DNA of 64,000 nucleotides. Origin: Spirosoma sp. KUDC1026. GTDB taxonomy: Bacteria; Bacteroidota; Bacteroidia; Cytophagales; Spirosomataceae. The stretch spans positions 1,968,001 to 2,032,000 of the forward strand of contig NZ_CP056032.1 in assembly GCF_013375035.1 (NCBI RefSeq), read 5' to 3'. Below, piece by piece: positions 1 through 9,390 of this stretch; the first letter of the stretch is position 1, and each line of letters opens with the position of its first letter. The notes beneath the pieces are model-generated. The model had not been told where the DNA came from. It made no database searches and was given only the letters and a program-made list of their open reading frames with translations. The translations under genes were made by a program, and so were the position numbers.

Positions 1-1622
1 ACGACAACAGCTTCAAGAATTCACTGCTCAATACGCAGCTGTTTGCGGACTACACCAAGCGCCTGGGCGACCACAGCATCAAGGTGTTGCTGGGGGCTTC
101 CGACGAATACTACCGTTCCAATGAGTTTCAGCTACAGAAAACCCTGACTGATCCGGCGCTGGGCACGCCTACTACCGGAACGATCCTTGACCCGGTTGCC
201 TCCTACAACAGCAACGCCAGAACCAACGAGACGCGCATCAGCTCCGTCTTTGGCCGGGTAAACTATTCGTTCAAAGACCGGTATTACCTGGAAGGGAACT
301 TCCGGCAGGATGGGTCGTCTAAGTTTGCTTCGGGCCGGCGGTGGGGCTTTTTTCCGTCGCTGGCGGGCTCCTGGCTGCTTAGTGAAGAATCTTTCCTGGA
401 ATCGGCTAAGAACGTCGTGAACAACCTGAAGGTACGGGCCTCGTACGGTCTGGTGGGTAACCAAAACGTAAACGCCTACCAGTACCAGACGAACTTTTTC
501 AACTATGCCAACGCCTACGGCTTCAACAATACCGTTGTGGGTGGGGCTGGCTTCAATCTGGGCAATTCTGATCTGACCTGGGAAAAATCGGCAATTCTGA
601 ACGTGGGAACGGATGCTAGTTTCCTCCAGAACAAGCTGACTCTTTCGGTTGATTACTTTAACAAGGTAACCAGCGACATTTTGTACAGTCGGCAGGATAT
701 TCCACTCTTGTTTGGCGCGGGATTCCCCGATTACAACGTAGCTAAGGTCCGTAACAAAGGCTGGGAGGTTAGTGCGACCTACAACCTGAATACGAAAGCC
801 GTTAAGCAGAGCTTCAGCGTCAATCTGGCCGACAACAAAAATACCCTGCTGGCCCTGACGTATGGCGCGGATCAGCAGATCGCCAACGTGGATGCGTTCG
901 GTTTTATCCGGAAAGTAGGCCAGCCTATTACGCAGTACTGGGGGTACAAAACAAACGGTTACTTCCAGAATCAGGCTGACGTTGATAACTCACCCAAACC
1001 AGATGGCGTTGACGTGGGACCCGGCGACCTGAAGTTTACTGACTTCAACGGGGACGGTAAAATCGACGACAGCGATAAGATCGTCCTAGGTAATCCGTTC
1101 CCCCGCTACACGTTTGGCTTCAACTACCGATTAGCGGTAAAAGGGTTCGATCTGAACCTGTTTATACAAGGCGTGGGCAAGCGCGATGTGATGCTGCGGG
1201 GTGAGGAGGTTGAGCCTTTCCACTACAATTACGGGGCAACCATGTACGAGCACCAGACGGATTTCTGGACGCCCACGAATCCCGATGCTCGCTACCCCCG
1301 ACTGGCGGCAATTGGCTCACCGTCAAACACGAATAACTGGCGCTACGGCTCGGATGTGTACCGATATAATGGTGCCTACGCCCGGCTGAGAAACGTGCAG
1401 ATTGGCTACACGATCCCGGCTGAAGTAACCAAGAAACTCGGCGTGCAACGCTTGCGGGTGTCGTTGATTGGTCAGAATCTGCTAACGCTCTCCCAGCTCA
1501 AATTCATTGATCCGGAAACGTCTGAGTTCAATAATAATTTGAACTTGAATGCAGCGTCAAACAGCGCTCGTTCCTACCCTTTACCCATTTTTTACGGGTT
1601 TGGGCTTGACCTCAGCCTTTAA
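1..1622 (+). CDS. SusC/RagA-type TonB-dependent outer-membrane receptor, C-terminal part (5' truncated by window)
   Basis: The frame is open from base 3, upstream of any start codon, so the plug and N-terminal domains lie outside the window. About 540 residues are visible. They are typical SusC beta-barrel: alternating aromatic strands, a YYLEGNFRQDGSSKF segment, the ASYGLVGNQN segment, and a short C-terminal strand ending FYGFGLDLSL. Family members form the outer-membrane barrel that imports glycans under a SusD lid with TonB energy. It is followed after 20 bp by susD and then by GH76/GH92 genes, so the ligand is probably an alpha-mannan oligosaccharide; that substrate call is inference from neighbours. 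Confidence 0.95.
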   Translation, partial: DNSFKNSLLNTQLFADYTKRLGDHSIKVLLGASDEYYRSNEFQLQKTLTDPALGTPTTGTILDPVASYNSNARTNETRISSVFGRVNYSFKDRYYLEGNFRQDGSSKFASGRRWGFFPSLAGSWLLSEESFLESAKNVVNNLKVRASYGLVGNQNVNAYQYQTNFFNYANAYGFNNTVVGGAGFNLGNSDLTWEKSAILNVGTDASFLQNKLTLSVDYFNKVTSDILYSRQDIPLLFGAGFPDYNVAKVRNKGWEVSATYNLNTKAVKQSFSVNLADNKNTLLALTYGADQQIANVDAFGFIRKVGQPITQYWGYKTNGYFQNQADVDNSPKPDGVDVGPGDLKFTDFNGDGKIDDSDKIVLGNPFPRYTFGFNYRLAVKGFDLNLFIQGVGKRDVMLRGEEVEPFHYNYGATMYEHQTDFWTPTNPDARYPRLAAIGSPSNTNNWRYGSDVYRYNGAYARLRNVQIGYTIPAEVTKKLGVQRLRVSLIGQNLLTLSQLKFIDPETSEFNNNLNLNAASNSARSYPLPIFYGFGLDLSL

Positions 1623-1642
1623 CCCTTTACTAATCGATACTC

Positions 1643-3274
1643 ATGAATTTCATCAAGAAGATAAGTAGCCTGTGCGTGGTGTTTCTCGCCGTCGCCGGGT
1701 GCGGACCTTTAGATATAGCCCCGGTCGATCGCTTCACGGAACTCAACTTCTGGACGGCGGGCGAGAACGTGAACAATGCGCTGAACAACATCTACAGCGG
1801 CATGTACACCAGCACGTTATACTTTTATAACGAAGCGCTGTCGGACAATGCCTACACCGCCCAGGGATCGGCCGCGGGCAATCCGGAAGCCATCGCGAGC
1901 GGCAGTTTCACCTCGACGCTGCCCAAATTCCAGAATGACTGGTCGTTTTATTATCAGGGCATCAAGTCCTGCAACATCTTCCTGACGAACGTCGATCAGA
2001 ACACGACGCTTCCGGCGGATGTCTTGGCCAGAATGAAAGGCGAAGTACGTTTCGTGCGGGCCTGGCACCATTTCAACCTCATGAAATGGTACGGTGATGT
2101 GCCTATTCTTGATCGCGACATATCGCCGGATGAAGCCAAAACCATTGCCCGCTCACCGCGTGCTACGGTCCTGAAATTTGTCACGGACGAACTGACGGCG
2201 GCCGAGGCCGTGCTGCCCTCCAGAGACGCGTATGCCCCCGCCGACAATGGTCGGATCACGAAAGGTGCGGCCATTGCGTTGCAGGCCAGAGTTTTACTCT
2301 ACGAAGGCAATCGCATGGCGGACGTGGTGGCGCTCTGCGAAAAGTTGATCAACGATCAGACTACCAATGGACAGTACGGATTAGCGGCCAGCTACAGCGA
2401 TTTGTTTAGCAGTCCTACGGTCAACAAAACCAGTAACGAATCGATTCTGGCGCTGCAATACGTCCCCAGCTTACGCACTTGGTCTGAGTATTTCGATTTT
2501 GCTCCCCGGTCGGTTGGGGCCAGAACGAACAGCCTGGCTCCAACTCAGGAACTGGTCAATGCATACGTGATGCTCAACGGCAAAGCGATTACCGAGGCTG
2601 GTTCGGGCTATACGGAAGCTAACCCATACGCCAATCGTGATCCCAGGCTGACCGCTACTGTTGTCTACGATCAGTACGTTTGGCGGAACGCGGATGGCAC
2701 AACCCAGACCATCTACATCAAACCCGGCTCGGACCCCGTCCGGCCCGCCCTGAACGAGTACGCTCTCAACGGGCAGGGATCGCCCACGGGCTACTACTGG
2801 CGTAAATATTACGATCCCAACGGCCTGGCCAATTTTGCGTCGGGGTTGAACCTGCACCTGATTCGGTACGCCGATGTCCTACTGATGTACGCGGAAGCGA
2901 AGCAGAGTTTAGGGCAGATGAATGCGGACGTTTGGGACAAAACTATCCGGCCCCTTCGGCAACGGGCGGGCTTCACGGATGCAGCCGCGTTAAGCTTTCC
3001 GACTAGTGGCGATCTGACGCAGGTTATCCGTCGGGAGCGCCGGGCGGAGTTTGCCATGGAGGGACTGCGGATTGACGACATCCGGCGGTGGAAGATCGCT
3101 GAGGTTGTCCTCAACGGCTACGCACACGGTGCCCGATTCGGCGATCCAACGGTTGACAACGGCTACATCCGGGCGCAACGGCGTCAGTTTGATCCGGCCA
3201 AAAACTACCTGTGGCCGATACCCGCTTCCGAGTTGAATCTAAACAAGGCATTGACCCAAAACCCGGGTTACTAA
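1643..3274 (+). CDS. SusD/RagB-family glycan-binding lipoprotein
   Basis: 543 aa. It opens with a lipoprotein signal peptide whose lipobox AVAGC puts the acylated Cys at residue 20, so the mature protein should be anchored in the outer membrane. The N-terminal part has SusD helices (RFTELNFW, FVRAWHHFNLMKWYGDVP), the middle has a GAAIALQARVLLYEGN repeat-like helix, and the C-terminus ends YLWPIPASELNLNKALTQNP, a hallmark of the family. It starts 20 bp after the SusC stop and should form the capture lid of that receptor. Length is in the family's usual range. Substrate specificity cannot be read from sequence; mannan is inferred from the locus. Confidence 0.96.
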   Translation: MNFIKKISSLCVVFLAVAGCGPLDIAPVDRFTELNFWTAGENVNNALNNIYSGMYTSTLYFYNEALSDNAYTAQGSAAGNPEAIASGSFTSTLPKFQNDWSFYYQGIKSCNIFLTNVDQNTTLPADVLARMKGEVRFVRAWHHFNLMKWYGDVPILDRDISPDEAKTIARSPRATVLKFVTDELTAAEAVLPSRDAYAPADNGRITKGAAIALQARVLLYEGNRMADVVALCEKLINDQTTNGQYGLAASYSDLFSSPTVNKTSNESILALQYVPSLRTWSEYFDFAPRSVGARTNSLAPTQELVNAYVMLNGKAITEAGSGYTEANPYANRDPRLTATVVYDQYVWRNADGTTQTIYIKPGSDPVRPALNEYALNGQGSPTGYYWRKYYDPNGLANFASGLNLHLIRYADVLLMYAEAKQSLGQMNADVWDKTIRPLRQRAGFTDAAALSFPTSGDLTQVIRRERRAEFAMEGLRIDDIRRWKIAEVVLNGYAHGARFGDPTVDNGYIRAQRRQFDPAKNYLWPIPASELNLNKALTQNPGY

Positions 3275-3295
3275 CCGTTCTAATCAGCACGCCCG

Positions 3296-4414
3296 ATGAA
3301 AAATCTATTGACCTATGGTGGTGTGGCTTTAGTAGCCATGCTGTCAATTACTTCCTGTACCCAGACGGTCCGGGAGCTGAACCCTGCGGTAACGCCGGTC
3401 AGTACGCTGACGGCGCCCGAAAATAATACGAGTGTCAGGCTGGAGCCGAGCACACCGGCCAGTGTGCAGTTCAAGTGGGAGCCGACGCAAGCCGCAGAAG
3501 GGGTGTTGTACGAAGTGGCCTTCGATAAGCCCGATGGCGATTTCAGTAAACCGTTTTACAAGACAGTCTCCGATGGACTGGGCGTACAGCCGCAGCTAAC
3601 CCTGAGCCATAACGACCTGAAGAAAATCGCGGCCCTGGGCGGTATAGCGGCTTCTTCCACGGGGAGCGTCAAATGGACCGTACTGGCTTCAATTGCCTTT
3701 AATCGTCAGGTGAGCACGGTCAACCGCGTCCTGACCATGACCCGGCCCGCTGGGTTCGCCGAACTACCTGACAGTTTATACCTAACGGGTACCGCAACCG
3801 AAGGGGGTGACGATCTAGCCAAAGGAATCCGGCTCAGAAAAACAGAGGACGGCGTCTTTGAAGGATACACGTCCTTAAAGGAAGGTACCTACTATCTGAC
3901 GGATAAACTAACCGGCAACGGAAAACGATTCTACGTTGCCAGCGACACCATCCGGGAAGGCAATACGCCCACAACCCTGACCGGTCCGGCTAAAACGTAT
4001 CGCCTACGGTACGATTTCAACATTGCCACGGCACAGGCTACAGAAATACAGTCGGTGGGGTTGTTTATGTCGGCTTACAACAAAGAGATCGGTACCCTGA
4101 CCTACGCGGGCAATGGTGCCTGGACGGCCGCCAGCATCCCGGTTGAGTTTTACCCGTTCTCCTGGGGTCGGGATGAGCGGTACAAATTCGTGATTCGAAC
4201 GGCCAGTGGCCTCGAATACATGGGCAGTTCGACCGTCAATAACAATAGCCCCGCCGGAGCACCGGCCTCGTATTACTACGTTCAACCGGTTTCCAATTCA
4301 CAGTGGGACAACACCTACAAGTTCGACCCGGCCGCCGATGGGAAGAAGGTCAAAGTAGACCTGTTGCTTCGGGCGAATGCACCCTACACGCACCAGGTAA
4401 CGGTGCTGCGGTAG
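3296..4414 (+). CDS. SusE/SusF-like outer-membrane lipoprotein
   Basis: 372 aa. The signal peptide has lipobox SITSC with Cys21. The N-terminal module (about residues 35-150) looks like a SusE Ig-type domain (NNTSVRLEPSTPASVQFKWEP), followed by beta-rich modules containing repeated 'lYLTGTATEGG' and 'FYPFSWGRDERYKF' motifs resembling SusE/SusF starch-binding-type domains. It follows susD by 21 bp and is the usual third component of a PUL: a surface glycan-binding protein that helps hold the polymer near the transporter. It is not an enzyme as far as can be seen. Assignment to the SusE-like class is by position and pattern; sequence in this class is poorly conserved. Confidence 0.82.
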   Translation: MKNLLTYGGVALVAMLSITSCTQTVRELNPAVTPVSTLTAPENNTSVRLEPSTPASVQFKWEPTQAAEGVLYEVAFDKPDGDFSKPFYKTVSDGLGVQPQLTLSHNDLKKIAALGGIAASSTGSVKWTVLASIAFNRQVSTVNRVLTMTRPAGFAELPDSLYLTGTATEGGDDLAKGIRLRKTEDGVFEGYTSLKEGTYYLTDKLTGNGKRFYVASDTIREGNTPTTLTGPAKTYRLRYDFNIATAQATEIQSVGLFMSAYNKEIGTLTYAGNGAWTAASIPVEFYPFSWGRDERYKFVIRTASGLEYMGSSTVNNNSPAGAPASYYYVQPVSNSQWDNTYKFDPAADGKKVKVDLLLRANAPYTHQVTVLR

Positions 4415-4460
4415 GCTTAACCAGGCTTCATGGGCCTGCCGATGATCTATTTGAACATAA

Positions 4461-4494
4461 CCTATGCTACGGGTACCGCCACTTGTAGCATAGG
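4461..4494 (+). repeat. Hairpin between the transport genes and the hydrolase genes of the PUL
   Basis: A 10-bp perfect stem, CCTATGCTAC (4461-4470) and GTAGCATAGG (4485-4494), encloses a 14-nt loop in the 95-bp gap between the SusE-like gene and the first GH76 gene. No clear T-run follows, so it is not a textbook terminator. It could be an attenuator, a partial terminator or an mRNA-stabilising or processing stem that sets different levels for the abundant SusCDE products and the enzymes. That role is inference. Confidence 0.6.
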
Positions 4495-4509
4495 CTTACT
4501 CTTCCAGTT

Positions 4510-5724
4510 ATGAAGCGCTTTCTTTTCAGTGTACTTTTAGCCGTTGTGGCCCTCACGCTCATTACAGCTTGTGAGGATAAGCAGCAACCGTCGCCGGTTG
4601 TCAGGCCCGACACGACGAAGCCGACTACGCCCGTCCCAACGGTGTCGCGTTACCTAACGGCGGCCAAGAAAACGCATGAGTATGTGCTGGCTAATTTACT
4701 GACGCCTTATAAGAGCTACCGGGTTAACGCGACCACCGACCCAACATCGGCGTTTGAATGGTACAATGTCAGCCAGATTTACGCGGATGCCGCCATGGTC
4801 AAATTGGGTGAAACGAGTCACGCAACATACATGAACGACAGCTTCAACTGGATGAGTCACTTCTGGGATGACGCTAAGCCTAACGGTGGTTACTTTGGCT
4901 TCGTGCGTATTGACGGCAGCGAAAAAGGGGCCGACACGCTGAAGTATATCGATGATAACGCCTTGTCGGGAATTGTTTATCTGGAGGCCTACGAAGTCAG
5001 TACTGGAGCCCAGAAAGCGGCTTATCTCGACAAAGCCAAAGCCTGCGCCAACTGGCTCATCAAGAGCGGTACCTGGGACAATACGTTCGACGGCGGCTTT
5101 TGGTGGAATACCGCCAAAACGGTGAAACCGACCCAGTCGAACGGCTTAGCCATGCAGCTATTCACGCGCTTGTACGCCATTACGGGGGAGTCGGTTTATC
5201 GGGAGTGGGCATCCGCCGTTGACAAGTGGTTATCAACCAAGTTATACGAAAGCAGCACCGGCCTTTTCGTCTGGCAGATTGACCGGGCAGGCAAACGGTT
5301 TACCGAAAAATTCACCTACGACAACGCCATTATGGTTGAAGCGTTTCTGCTCTACGGAGAGGTTATGAAAGACGCATCCTATCTGGTTAAAGCGCAGACC
5401 CTGGGCAACGCCATGAACCGGACACTCTGGGACAAAACCCACAACGTCTATATCTTCAACACCAGCGATCTCCGGATCAACCCAGCCTGGTGCGGCTGGG
5501 GCTCACAGGCAATGATTAAGCTGTATGAATCAGACAAAAACACGTCGTGGCTGGGTTACGCGCAGGGAAACATTGATGCCATCAACACAGTCCTGAGAGA
5601 TCCCGGCACGCATGGGTACTATCAATTTGCTACTCTGAATGGGGCCGGTCGATACGCCAACATTGAAGGAGTCGACGTAGCCTGGATGCAACGTATTCAG
5701 GCGCTATTATCAAAATATCGGTAA
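4510..5724 (+). CDS. Glycoside hydrolase family 76 protein (endo-alpha-1,6-mannanase), lipoprotein
   Basis: 404 aa. Lipobox LITAC with Cys21, then a Pro/Thr-rich linker to about residue 45, so the catalytic domain probably sits on a surface tether. The (alpha/alpha)6 GH76 pattern is visible: the paired catalytic aspartates in YIDDNALSG (Asp148-Asp149), GGFWWN, and the NGLAMQLFTRLYAITG helix. GH76 enzymes cut internal alpha-1,6-mannosidic bonds, for example in the backbone of fungal cell-wall mannan. Together with the lipid anchor this suggests the surface endo-enzyme that generates fragments for SusCD. There is a 95-bp gap with a hairpin upstream and a 33-bp gap downstream. Confidence 0.9.
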   Translation: MKRFLFSVLLAVVALTLITACEDKQQPSPVVRPDTTKPTTPVPTVSRYLTAAKKTHEYVLANLLTPYKSYRVNATTDPTSAFEWYNVSQIYADAAMVKLGETSHATYMNDSFNWMSHFWDDAKPNGGYFGFVRIDGSEKGADTLKYIDDNALSGIVYLEAYEVSTGAQKAAYLDKAKACANWLIKSGTWDNTFDGGFWWNTAKTVKPTQSNGLAMQLFTRLYAITGESVYREWASAVDKWLSTKLYESSTGLFVWQIDRAGKRFTEKFTYDNAIMVEAFLLYGEVMKDASYLVKAQTLGNAMNRTLWDKTHNVYIFNTSDLRINPAWCGWGSQAMIKLYESDKNTSWLGYAQGNIDAINTVLRDPGTHGYYQFATLNGAGRYANIEGVDVAWMQRIQALLSKYR

Positions 5725-5757
5725 CCCGTAAACTGCCCCCATTCAATATAATTCTGT

Positions 5758-8118
5758 ATGAAACAACTGACTTACGTTACCCTTTTAAGTGGCTTTGTTC
5801 TCACGTCGCTGCTGACCTCCTGCGCCGTAAAGCGGCCAAGTGTTCTCCGCTACGTCGATCCCAATATTGGAACGGCCCACAGCCGGTGGTTTTTCTATAC
5901 GCCAGCGGCCGTACCCCACGGCATGGCCAAGCTGGCTCCGTCTACCAACGGCCACTACGGCAATAACCAAGGTTGGGAAGCGGTTGGGTACGACACCCGG
6001 CATAACTCCATCGAAGGCTTCGTTCATTTCCACGAGTGGCAGGTAGGCGGGGTGAACTTCATGCCAACTACCGGCGAGCTGAAGGTAAAACCCGGCGAGC
6101 TGGACAAACCGAACAGTGGTTACCGGTCCAACTTTGATCGAAAAAATCAGGTGGCCGAACCGGGTTACTACAAAGTATTACTGGACGATTACGGGATTAC
6201 CGCCGAACTGACCGCAACTAAGCACGTCGGTTTTCACCGGTACACGTTTCCCAAAAACGATCAGTCGCGGGTTATTTTAGATATTGGCAGTGTGCAGGGC
6301 GAAAGTGGGGAGGTGCGAAAAGCGGAGGTCCGCATGACCGACGATACCCACTTTGAGGGATTCGTCACAACGTACCCCAAATACGTAAAAACCTACGATC
6401 CGAACGGGCAGGTCTCTATGTACATCTGGGGTGAGGTAAGCAAAAAGCCCCGTTCGGTTGGGTCTTTTACCGATGCGGGCGTGCAAGCAAAAAGCAATGC
6501 GGCTATTGGAAAAGGAGCTGGGTTATTCCTGGAATACACCACCGGTAGTAACGAGGCAATTGAGCTGAAGGTAGGCTTATCGTATACCTCCATGGCCAAC
6601 GCGAAGGCGAATCTGGAGGCCGAGGCAGCGGGGCTATCTTTCGAAAAAGCCCGACAACAGGCGCAGAACACCTGGCAGACCGAACTGGGCAAGATTGCCG
6701 TTGAGGGCAACGAAACCAACAAGGTTAAATTCTATACTGGTTTGTTTCACGCCTTACTAGGGCGTGGGGTAGCCAACGATGTAAACGGCTCCTTCCCCCG
6801 GCACGACGGATCAATCGGTCAGTTACCCCGCGACAAAAACGGGAAATTCAGCTATAATTTTTACAATACCGACGCCATCTGGGGCGCGTACTGGAATCTG
6901 ACCCAATTGTGGGCGCTTTCCTATCCGGAGCGGTACAATGACTTTGTGCAGACCCAGCTGGCGATCTACAAAGAACGGGGCTGGTTTGGCGACGGTATCG
7001 CCAACAGCAACTTCGTGTCGGGCGTGGGAACAAACTTTGTTGGGCTGGCCATTGCCGGAGCTTATCAGGCGGGCATACGAGACTATGATACGAATCTGGC
7101 GTACGAAGCCATCAAGGCTAACGAGCTGAGTGGACACAATCGGCCCGTTGGCTCTGGCAAACTGGACGTAGAGGCCTTTGTCAAGCGGGGATACGTACCT
7201 TACCTCGACGAAGACAAAACCGATTCGACCGGCTCTCATTTTGCCGCTTCCCACGCGCTGGAGTACAGTTTCAGTACGTTTGCTGCCGCTCAATTGGCGA
7301 AAGCTATGAACAAGCAGGCCGATTACCAGCAATTACTAAAACTCTCAAATGGCTGGAAGCTTCTCTTCGAACCGAAGGAGAAACTGGTTCGTCCTAAAAA
7401 AGCGGATGGCTCATTCATCGACAAGTTTGATCCCTACGAACCCTGGCGCGGCTTTCAGGAGGGCAATGCCGTGCAATACACCTTTTTCGTCCCGCAGAAT
7501 CCGCAGGCCCTGATCGATACCATTGGTAAAGAAGAGTTCAACAACCGGCTCGACGGCATCTTCACGGCTGCGCAGAAAAATGGTTTTGGGGGCGGTAAGG
7601 AGATCGATGCGTTCGCCGGTATCAAGTCGATTTACAACCACGGCAACCAGCCTAACCTGCACATCAGCTGGCTATTCAACTTCTCCGGCAAACCCTGGCT
7701 GACCCAGAAGTGGACCCGTGCCATCTGCGATGAGTTCTACGGCACGGAGCCCATTCACGGCTACGGCTACGGGCAGGATGAGGATCAGGGCCAACTGGGG
7801 TCGTGGTATGTCATGGCCGCGCTGGGCCTGTTCGACGTCAAAGGCTTCACCGATCTGAGGCCTATTGTCGAGCTGGGTAGTCCGGCCTTTGATCAGGCCA
7901 CCATTCGGCTGGGCGACGGGAAGCAGCTACGGATCGAAGCCAAGAATAACTCGGCCCAAAACGTATACGTGCAGTCGGCTACCTTCAACGGAAAACCCTT
8001 GTCGAATTGCTGGTTGTACCGGGATGAGCTGATGAAGGGTGGGAAGCTGACCTTCGTGATGGGCAGCCAACCCAACACACAATGGGGCAGTCAAACGCCC
8101 CCGCCTTCGGCTCAGTAG
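5758..8118 (+). CDS. Glycoside hydrolase family 92 alpha-mannosidase, lipoprotein
   Basis: 786 aa. Signal peptide with lipobox LLTSC, Cys22. The mature protein begins with the family's VDPNIGTA motif, followed by the substrate-binding HGMAKLAPSTNG segment. The candidate general acid is Glu568 in FQEGNAVQY. The acidic motif near the C-terminal end of the catalytic domain is GQDEDQGQLGSWYV (Asp674, Asp676), matching the position of the GH92 general base. GH92 enzymes are calcium-dependent exo-alpha-mannosidases, mostly alpha-1,2 but also 1,3/1,4/1,6; the linkage here is not determinable by eye. It would strip mannan side chains in the periplasm or at the surface. It lies between two GH76 genes in the same operon. 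Confidence 0.95.
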   Translation: MKQLTYVTLLSGFVLTSLLTSCAVKRPSVLRYVDPNIGTAHSRWFFYTPAAVPHGMAKLAPSTNGHYGNNQGWEAVGYDTRHNSIEGFVHFHEWQVGGVNFMPTTGELKVKPGELDKPNSGYRSNFDRKNQVAEPGYYKVLLDDYGITAELTATKHVGFHRYTFPKNDQSRVILDIGSVQGESGEVRKAEVRMTDDTHFEGFVTTYPKYVKTYDPNGQVSMYIWGEVSKKPRSVGSFTDAGVQAKSNAAIGKGAGLFLEYTTGSNEAIELKVGLSYTSMANAKANLEAEAAGLSFEKARQQAQNTWQTELGKIAVEGNETNKVKFYTGLFHALLGRGVANDVNGSFPRHDGSIGQLPRDKNGKFSYNFYNTDAIWGAYWNLTQLWALSYPERYNDFVQTQLAIYKERGWFGDGIANSNFVSGVGTNFVGLAIAGAYQAGIRDYDTNLAYEAIKANELSGHNRPVGSGKLDVEAFVKRGYVPYLDEDKTDSTGSHFAASHALEYSFSTFAAAQLAKAMNKQADYQQLLKLSNGWKLLFEPKEKLVRPKKADGSFIDKFDPYEPWRGFQEGNAVQYTFFVPQNPQALIDTIGKEEFNNRLDGIFTAAQKNGFGGGKEIDAFAGIKSIYNHGNQPNLHISWLFNFSGKPWLTQKWTRAICDEFYGTEPIHGYGYGQDEDQGQLGSWYVMAALGLFDVKGFTDLRPIVELGSPAFDQATIRLGDGKQLRIEAKNNSAQNVYVQSATFNGKPLSNCWLYRDELMKGGKLTFVMGSQPNTQWGSQTPPPSAQ

Positions 8119-8169
8119 CTGGACGCTGTCGGTCACTACGCCCGTACACAACCTAAACAGAAACAAGTA

Positions 8170-9384
8170 ATGACGTTGACTTCCTCAATCATAAAACAGC
8201 TTGTCTGTGTGGCTCTGGTCAGCTGGGTTTTCGCCTTGCCGACGGCAGTAGGGCAGTCGCCTAAAGCGTCGGCTGTTTACCTGAGCAGGGCCAGAGAAAC
8301 TTACAGCAATGTCTGGCAGCGGTACCGCGTGCCGGCCTACAAGCTGTTCTCGGAAAATTACCCATCCAGCCGCAACGACACGCTGACGTACATGCAGGGA
8401 GGTGGTGTCAAGGAAAAAGCGGTAAGCTTTCTCTGGCCGTTTTCCGGCCTGTTCTCAGCGACCAACGTATTGCTGAAAGTGCCTTCCGAACAGAGGGTAC
8501 AACGGCTGTATCTGGATAGTCTGGTGACCGGCATCGAAGCCTACCGCGATTCGAGCCGCTCGCCCGTTGGCTACCAGGCTTTCCCGGTTCAGTTTGAAAA
8601 GTCGGACCGCTATTACGACGACAACGGGCTGGTGGGCATTGATTACATGGAAGCGTACCTGAACACCAAGAATCCGCTTTATTTGAAGCGAGCGAAGGAA
8701 GTATTTACCTTCATTTTAAGTGGATGGGGCGACGAACTGGGCGGTGGCGTAACGTGGCTGGAAGGGCACCGCGACCAGAAACCAGCCTGCTCCAATGGGA
8801 TGGCTACGCTCACGGCGCTAAAGATTTACCAGGGCACCAAGGACCCCTACTACTTACAGTGGGGCAAGAAGTTTTACGACTGGATGCACACGAACCTGCT
8901 CGACTCGACCGGCGTGTATGCCAATGATCGCAAAACAACGGGGGCGCTAAACCGGGTCTTTTACACGTATAATTCCGGCTCCATGCTCGAAGCGGCCGTA
9001 TTGCTTTATGAGTTTACCGGCGATAAGCAGTATTTAATCCAGGCAGAAGAGCTAGCGAAGCGTGCATTCGTGCATTTCAACAAGCAGCCGCACCCGGCCT
9101 CCATGGCTATCCAGATTGATTTGCCGTGGTTTGTTACGGTACTTTTCAGGGGCTACGATGCCCTCTACCGCGTCAATGGCGACTACCAATACGTAGCAAA
9201 AATCAAAGAAAGTCTCGACTACGCGTGGCAGAATTCCCGGGATCAGTACGGCCTGGTCACCCACAGCTGGACGCCCAAACCAGCTGAACTGACAAAGCCG
9301 AAATGGTTACTGGACGAAGCTTGTATCGCTGAGTTGTACGCGCGACTGAGCCTGTTGGAACGCGAACGAGAAACGAGAAAATAA
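8170..9384 (+). CDS. Second glycoside hydrolase family 76 protein, exported but not a lipoprotein
   Basis: 404 aa. The N-terminus is a Sec-type signal with a likely cleavage near TAVGQ-SP and no lipobox Cys, so the product is probably periplasmic, unlike the other GH76 in this locus. The catalytic pair is Asp150-Asp151 in YYDDNGLVGIDYMEAY. Other GH76 elements are GGGVTWLEG and CSNGMATLTALKIY. The two GH76 proteins have the same length but diverge clearly, so this is not a fresh duplication. It starts 51 bp after the GH92 gene and is followed after 6 bp by the ROK kinase. A division between surface endo-cleavage and periplasmic trimming is inferred. Confidence 0.88.
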   Translation: MTLTSSIIKQLVCVALVSWVFALPTAVGQSPKASAVYLSRARETYSNVWQRYRVPAYKLFSENYPSSRNDTLTYMQGGGVKEKAVSFLWPFSGLFSATNVLLKVPSEQRVQRLYLDSLVTGIEAYRDSSRSPVGYQAFPVQFEKSDRYYDDNGLVGIDYMEAYLNTKNPLYLKRAKEVFTFILSGWGDELGGGVTWLEGHRDQKPACSNGMATLTALKIYQGTKDPYYLQWGKKFYDWMHTNLLDSTGVYANDRKTTGALNRVFYTYNSGSMLEAAVLLYEFTGDKQYLIQAEELAKRAFVHFNKQPHPASMAIQIDLPWFVTVLFRGYDALYRVNGDYQYVAKIKESLDYAWQNSRDQYGLVTHSWTPKPAELTKPKWLLDEACIAELYARLSLLERERETRK

Positions 9385-9390
9385 GCGTAT

